Source of the DNA: Amorphochlora amoebiformis
Taxonomy: Eukaryota; Cercozoa; Chlorarachniophyceae
DNA length: 64,000 nt
Direction: 5' to 3'
Assembly (NCBI GenBank): GCA_054601695.1
Contig: BAAHQB010000436.1
Span: 39,816 to 103,815 of the forward strand
The position numbers were made by a program, and so were the translations under genes. The notes under the pieces are model-generated. The model ran no database searches, was not told the origin of the DNA, and saw only the letters and a list, made by a program, of their open reading frames with translations. This document shows positions 1 through 64,000 of this stretch, piece after piece (within the stretch, counting starts at the first letter, position 1; every line of letters starts with the position of its first letter).

Positions 1-128
1 ACCCTAACCCTAACCCTAACCCTACCCCTAACCCTAACCCTAACCCTAACCCTAACCCTAACCCTAACCCTAACCCTAACCCTAACCCTAACCCTAACCC
101 TAACCCTAACCCTAACCCTAACCCTAAC
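1..128. repeat. Terminal telomere array (CCCTAA)n
   Basis: About 21 near-perfect copies of CCCTAA run from the first base, with one CCCTAC-type variant near base 25. The array begins exactly at the window edge and reads C-strand inward, as a left chromosome end should. It stops at 'CCG AAG' just before base 134, where coding-like sequence starts. Because this genome also has internal telomeric blocks, base 1 could in principle be a scaffold edge inside such a block, but a true chromosome end is the simplest reading. Confidence 0.9.
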
Positions 129-133
129 CGAAG

Positions 134-15220
<15,087 letters not shown>

Positions 15221-15227
15221 GTAAATT

Positions 15228-15970
15228 TGGTTAGGGTTAGGGTTAAGGCTAGGGTTAGGGTTAAGGCTAGTGTTAGGGTTAGGGTTAGGTTTAGGTTTAG
15301 GGTTAGGGTTAGGGTTAGGATCAGATTATTCAGCATGTCTTAGTCCGGGGACCATTGACTCGGTTAGGGTTAGGGTTAGGGTTTGGGTTAGGGTTAGGGT
15401 TAGGGTTACGGCTAGGGTTTGGGTTAGGGTTAGGGTTAGGGCTCGGGTTTGGGCTAGGGTTAGGGTTAGGGTTAGGGTTAGGATCAGATTATTCAGCATG
15501 TCTTAGTCCGAGGACCATTGACTCGCTTAGGGTTAGGGTTAGGGTTAGGGTTAGAGTTTGGGTTAGGGTTAGAGTTAGGTTAGGGCTAGGGTTAGGGCTA
15601 GGGTTAGGGTTAGGGTTAGGGTTAGGATCGGATTATTCAGCATGTCTTAGTCCGAGGACCATTGACTCGGTTGGGGTTAGGGTTAGGGCTAGGGTTTGGG
15701 TTAGGGTTAGAGTTAGGGTTAGGGCTAGGGTTAGGGCTAGGGTTAGGGTTAGGGTTAGGGTTAGGGTTAGGGTTAGGGTTAGGGTTAGTGTTAAGGTTAG
15801 GGTTAGGGTTAGGATGAAATCATTCAGCATGTCTTAGTCCGAGGACCATTGACTTGGTCAGGGTTAGGGTTAGGGTTAGGGTTAGGGTTAGGGTTAGGGT
15901 TTGGGTTTGGGATAGGGTTAGGGTTAGGGTTAGGGTTAGGGTTAGGGTTTAGGTTGGGATTTAGCACGTC
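15228..15970. repeat. Interstitial TTAGGG block with four copies of a conserved ~45-bp element
   Basis: Degenerate G-strand telomeric repeat directly after the IRG stop codon. Four copies of an embedded element starting 'gatcagattattcagcatgt' and ending 'gaggaccattgactcgg' sit at 15319-15362, 15482-15526, 15626-15670 and 15812-15856, spaced 144-186 bp. The element is far better conserved than the telomeric repeats around it. Five more copies or partial copies occur elsewhere in the window. Confidence 0.9.
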
Positions 15971-16280
15971 TGGTTACATCCAGGGTTAGGATTACTTATA
16001 GGTTAGGGTAAGGAATGATAAAGAATGGAGAGATTAGAGCATATTATAGTTAGGGTTAGACTAAGATCCTTTGTTTATCTTTAGGTAAAACCAAACCGAA
16101 CGATATAATAGCCTCTAATCTCAATCTTAACCCTAACCGTAACCCGGAGTCTAACCCTGACATTAGGTAGTTCCAAGATAAAAGCGTTGTAAAAATCTAC
16201 TCCACGACTTTCTCTTACCCTTATCTCTCTTTTTCTCTCCGCGCTGTCTCTTTGTGTCTTTCTCTCCGCTGTTTCTCTGG

Positions 16281-16313
<33 letters not shown>

Positions 16314-16728
16314 TATATTATATATATATATATATATATATTAAATGAGGAGAGAGAGTATCTCTCTCTCTCTCTCTCTCTCTCTTTCCCGAGAGGATTT
16401 ATAGAAGTAAGCGAGCGAAAAGGTGAATAACGGAAAAAAAAAAAATGAGTTAGGGGACCAAGTAAGTATGCATTCGATTGAGACGAAAAGTTTAAATTAT
16501 ATTGCTAATTTAATAACCATCATGACGAAAAATTACATCAAAGTGTGCTTTTTGAATGTTTTTTGCGTTTGTTTAATATGTTCATCTGACATTTCGTGAC
16601 AGCTACTGAGTTTTTGTATGTACATGTGTGTAACAATCTATACAGTGTAAATCTATAAATAAAAATCTGTATATGTGTGTGTGTATGTATATATGTATAT
16701 ATACTGTGTACTATATACTATATATGTG

Positions 16729-16774
<46 letters not shown>

Positions 16775-16841
16775 CATATATACACATCTAGCGTGTGTAT
16801 GTGTATATATACCGTCTTGTGTACTATATACTATATATGTG

Positions 16842-16881
<40 letters not shown>

Positions 16882-17064
16882 ATACTAGCATATATACATA
16901 TATACACATCTAGACATGTACTATAAATATATAATACTATATATATATATATGTATACATACATATATATATATATATATATGTGTATATATGTATATGT
17001 GTTTATGTACGTTTGCGTATATGTTTCCATAGTACACACACCTACTCAGTAGGTATCTGGGTTT

Positions 17065-17104
<40 letters not shown>

Positions 17105-17683
17105 CTAGGTCTAGTAGGTAATATCTAGAATTATAGATGTCATAGTATATATATACTACTAGAGTAACCTAACTAGACTTAGACGTAATCATTGAACGAT
17201 TCTCTAGATTCTAGTAAACACTAGGTAACGAAGGTATACGTATCTAGGTACTAGTAACAGGTACACAAGGCTCTAGCCAAATATTAGACTTCGTAGACGT
17301 ATAAGACTAAGATAGCCACAACAATCTAGACCGTAGACTATTAATCTCTAGAATCTAGCCATGCATGGTGCAGTTAAAACTCTAGAAACTAGAAAATCGA
17401 AATATTGATATTCTAGATAGTAGTTAACTTGGTAAAAATTATGAAGAATAACTAGAATAATCATTCAAGTTCTCACGAATCGAAAAAGCTAGTTACTACC
17501 TCGACCCACGCTGAAACAGTCGATCCCAGATTATCTCTGGTTCGACAGCTTGACAGGCGTGGACTCAGGTTTTGGACGACTGTGCAAGCAAATGATGCAG
17601 CCTGCTTTCGATCTTTAAGAAGAGGAGTCTGAGAAGAATATTGGCAACTCTGAGGATCAGAATTAAGCCAAGTAAAATGGAGC
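15971..17683. other. Convergent intergenic stretch, no gene recognised
   Basis: This lies between the stops of the IRG and zinc-finger genes. It holds degenerate TTAGGG (to about 16170), C/T tracts at 16195-16280 and 16360-16388, (TA)n and (CA)n blocks to about 17100, and about 580 bp of complex sequence at 17100-17683. The phrase 'gtgtactatatactatatat' occurs twice (16706, 16818) in a ~110-bp tandem pair. In 17100-17400 'ctag' tetramers are strikingly frequent. I see no exon that joins either neighbour. Confidence 0.6.
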
Positions 17684-18645
17684 TCAAAACTTCACGGGGC
17701 TGGAAATCCTAGGGTTGAACTTTCGCATCATATCGAAGCCACCCCCTCCATTAAGCTGGCTGTAAGAGCGTTTTTTGGACTGGAGTACGTCTTGTGGGTA
17801 GCCCTTGAACTTTTGGTGGCTCATCATAAAGCTCCGTCGGTTGGGGATGAGCTGGGGGAGGCCTTTTCCCTTCCCTGCTTGAACATGGAAGCCAGATGTC
17901 TGCTTTGATGAGGTCCTGTGAGAATCGGACCTCTGCATCCAGTCCATCTTCCTGGAAATTCAAAAGTGGATCAGCCCTCTTTTTGGCCCCAAAAACCTTG
18001 TTTGAATATTCCTACCCTTTCTTTCCAAAGTGTACTTTAATGTGGTCGTTTAGCTGGTCGATTTTGGGGAAGCAGTCTCCGCAAACATTGCACTGTATCA
18101 AAGGGGTGTTAGAGTTCATAGCAGTGCTAAAAAAACTGCCATACCTTGAAGGCGTTCAGCAGATGGAACCTCAAGTGCTGGTTTAGTTTGTCCTGGGTAT
18201 CGAAGGACTCACGACACTGAGTACACTTGAAAGCTTCACCCATATTGTGGCTGTAAAGATGCCGTTGGAGTCTGTACTTTTGAGTGTACTTTTGTCCGCA
18301 CTGAGAACACGTCAAAGTTATTCACACACGCAAACGAGGAAAATGGTTTTACCACTGGGCACGATAAGGTTGGAGTTTCGCTCCCTCTGCTGTGGTCGAC
18401 AGTGTTTACGTGGTGGATGAGGGCATCAACGGTGTCAAATCTTTTGCGGCAGCCCGGACACCCGAAGGGTTCCTTCTCGATTACTGAGAGAATCTCTTGA
18501 GTGATGGGAGCCCCGCTGCCTTTCTTCAAGGGAGCTTCTGCTTTCAAAATGCATACTCAAGTTGATGTTTATTAACAATGCAATGTCTATCCTCACCTTT
18601 CCTCACGAGGGACGCGTCCATTGATTGATAGTCGACTACCTGCAT
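17684..18645 (-). CDS. C2H2 zinc-finger protein, four fingers, complete five-exon gene
   Basis: Exons on the minus strand: 18645-18597, 18540-18353, 18300-18145, 18092-18016, 17951-17684. Introns are 56, 52, 52 and 64 bp, all GT-AG, and every phase agrees, giving 738 nt and 245 residues. The start is the ATG of MQVVDYQS; TGA is at 17686-17684. Fingers begin CPGCRKRF (F1), CPVCGQKY (F2), CTQCRESF (F3) and CNVCGDCF (F4). F2-F4 have the canonical C-x2-C-x12-H-x3-H spacing, while F1 ends in a longer HHVNTVDH. F2 is only restored by splicing: CPV comes from exon 2 and CGQKY from exon 3. Linkers between fingers are not the TGEKP type. The C-terminal 90 residues are basic and glycine/serine-rich with no known domain. 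C2H2 proteins usually bind nucleic acid in the nucleus; the target is unknown. Unlike its neighbours the gene has no microsatellite in its introns. It is divergent with the next gene and convergent with the IRG gene. Confidence 0.92.
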
Positions 18646-19062
18646 TGTTGACTTTTTAGACAGAAGTCTCAGAACTCAGAACACCTTGCAGCCGACAAGC
18701 GTGATGATTGACTGATGGGTAGCTGTTCTTTTGAGGCACCTTTTAACCAAGCGAATTAACTTAAAAAGTTTCAATAATATCAAATGTATAAATCTAATCT
18801 GCACTATTAACAAAAGGGGAACAATTGATGTATCTTACTGAAGTTAGACTTCTCAAGTTAGATTCTAAATTTCATTGAATTAAGCCTTGATAGATCTATT
18901 TCTTGGGTAAATCCCGGGATTAAGCAAACGGGCCCCGGAATAAATCCCGGGGAAGAAGTATGGAGAATCGCTGGGGATCTCCGAAATGAGAAGGAATCCC
19001 GGTTATTGTAGCAAAATCACGGGAATCCCCGGAAGAATCTCAGAAGCTTCTTTGGAGGTCAA
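18646..19062. promoter_or_regulatory. Candidate shared promoter region of two divergent genes
   Basis: About 420 bp of complex, microsatellite-free sequence separates the zinc-finger ATG from the tentative start of the + strand gene. It contains palindromic GC-rich phrases ('aatcccgggatt', 'gggccccgg', 'aatcccgggg') within 18910-18960 and repeated 'aatcccgg' elements. No TATA box was assigned. The promoter role is inferred only from the head-to-head arrangement. Confidence 0.35.
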
Positions 19063-35023
<15,961 letters not shown>

Positions 35024-35641
35024 TCATAGGGCCCAGTCATAGCTGATAGGCCTACAGCATGTACATCAGTATATGTAACATGTACATAAACGCCGTCAAG
35101 ATATCTAGGTTAAGTTTATAGTTCACTCAGTCTCCTACTAGTTTTTACCGAATATTAATGCAAACGAAATCTAATTCGCAAGTTATATCTTTCAAAATTG
35201 CAAGTCAGCTGCTAGAACCGACAAGAATCAAAACTTACAAAAAGAGATATATTAATTGAAGACGAATATTAGACTAGTTAGAATTTTGAGCATTAGATAT
35301 TCCAAAATCTGTAAAAGCATTTAAATATCCGCGCAAGGTACGCCTCTAGGTTCCAGGTCGCGTGAACTGCAGTTGAAAGCCTAACTAGTCTTTTTATTAA
35401 GCCTATAATTGTACTGAACTATATCTAGTCCAGCAAGTAGATAAATGAATCGCGGCGTACGTTAATCGCCCTGACTTGACCGGATGCAGCAGTTCACTAT
35501 GCATTTCTGGATGGCTGACACGGTTCAGTAACGCAGTTATCAAAATAATTCATTTTTGAATCCTGCATTGGATGTCTAAGATGTATATATGAATCGATGA
35601 TACTTGATATATCATCATATCTCTAGTATCTTTTCCTTTAG
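35024..35641. other. Convergent 3' region, complex sequence without a gene
   Basis: This 618-bp stretch separates the TAG of the + strand gene from the TAG of VPS18. It is non-repetitive with ordinary base composition, one of the few such stretches outside the zinc-finger locus. It should hold both 3' ends. I assign no polyadenylation signal with confidence. Confidence 0.5.

Positions 35642-64000
<28,359 letters not shown>

Overview
The window is a eukaryotic chromosome end. Bases 1-128 are an uninterrupted CCCTAA telomere array, and TTAGGG/CCCTAA blocks recur throughout. Most of the rest is (TA)n, (CA)n and polypurine/polypyrimidine microsatellite, so almost every long open reading frame is a translated repeat. 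The real genes are recovered by reading the short non-repetitive islands as exons, requiring splice sites at both ends and a reading frame that continues from island to island. The host uses the standard code, GT-AG introns (one GC-AG) and TTAGGG telomeres. I cannot name the species; an animal or animal-like protist would fit.

Four protein genes are supported. (1) An IRG-type (p47 immunity-related) GTPase, + strand, 14 in-phase exons between 134 and 15220; its first visible exon begins about 5 bp inside the telomere array. (2) A compact four-finger C2H2 zinc-finger gene, - strand, 18645 to 17684, complete, five exons with introns of only 52-64 bp. (3) An unidentified gene, + strand, about 19063 to 35023, 22 in-phase exons after a tentative first exon. 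(4) The VPS18 gene (HOPS/CORVET subunit), - strand, 30 exons from beyond 64000 down to a stop at 35642. Gene order is IRG > < ZNF, ZNF < > unknown gene, unknown gene > < VPS18. There is no sign that the four form a pathway.

Two things make the region unusual. First, telomeric repeats act as introns and supply splice sites: donors read GTTAGGG, GTAGGG or GTAACCC, and acceptors read CCCTAG. One intron (27480-29384) starts with G-strand repeats and ends with C-strand repeats. Second, most large introns carry 'exon echoes': tandem, sometimes inverted, partial copies of the adjacent exon edge with its splice site, separated by (TA)n. The IRG, unknown and VPS18 genes have only about 6% coding sequence, while the zinc-finger gene between them is about 77% coding.

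No rRNA, tRNA, CRISPR or intact transposon was seen.
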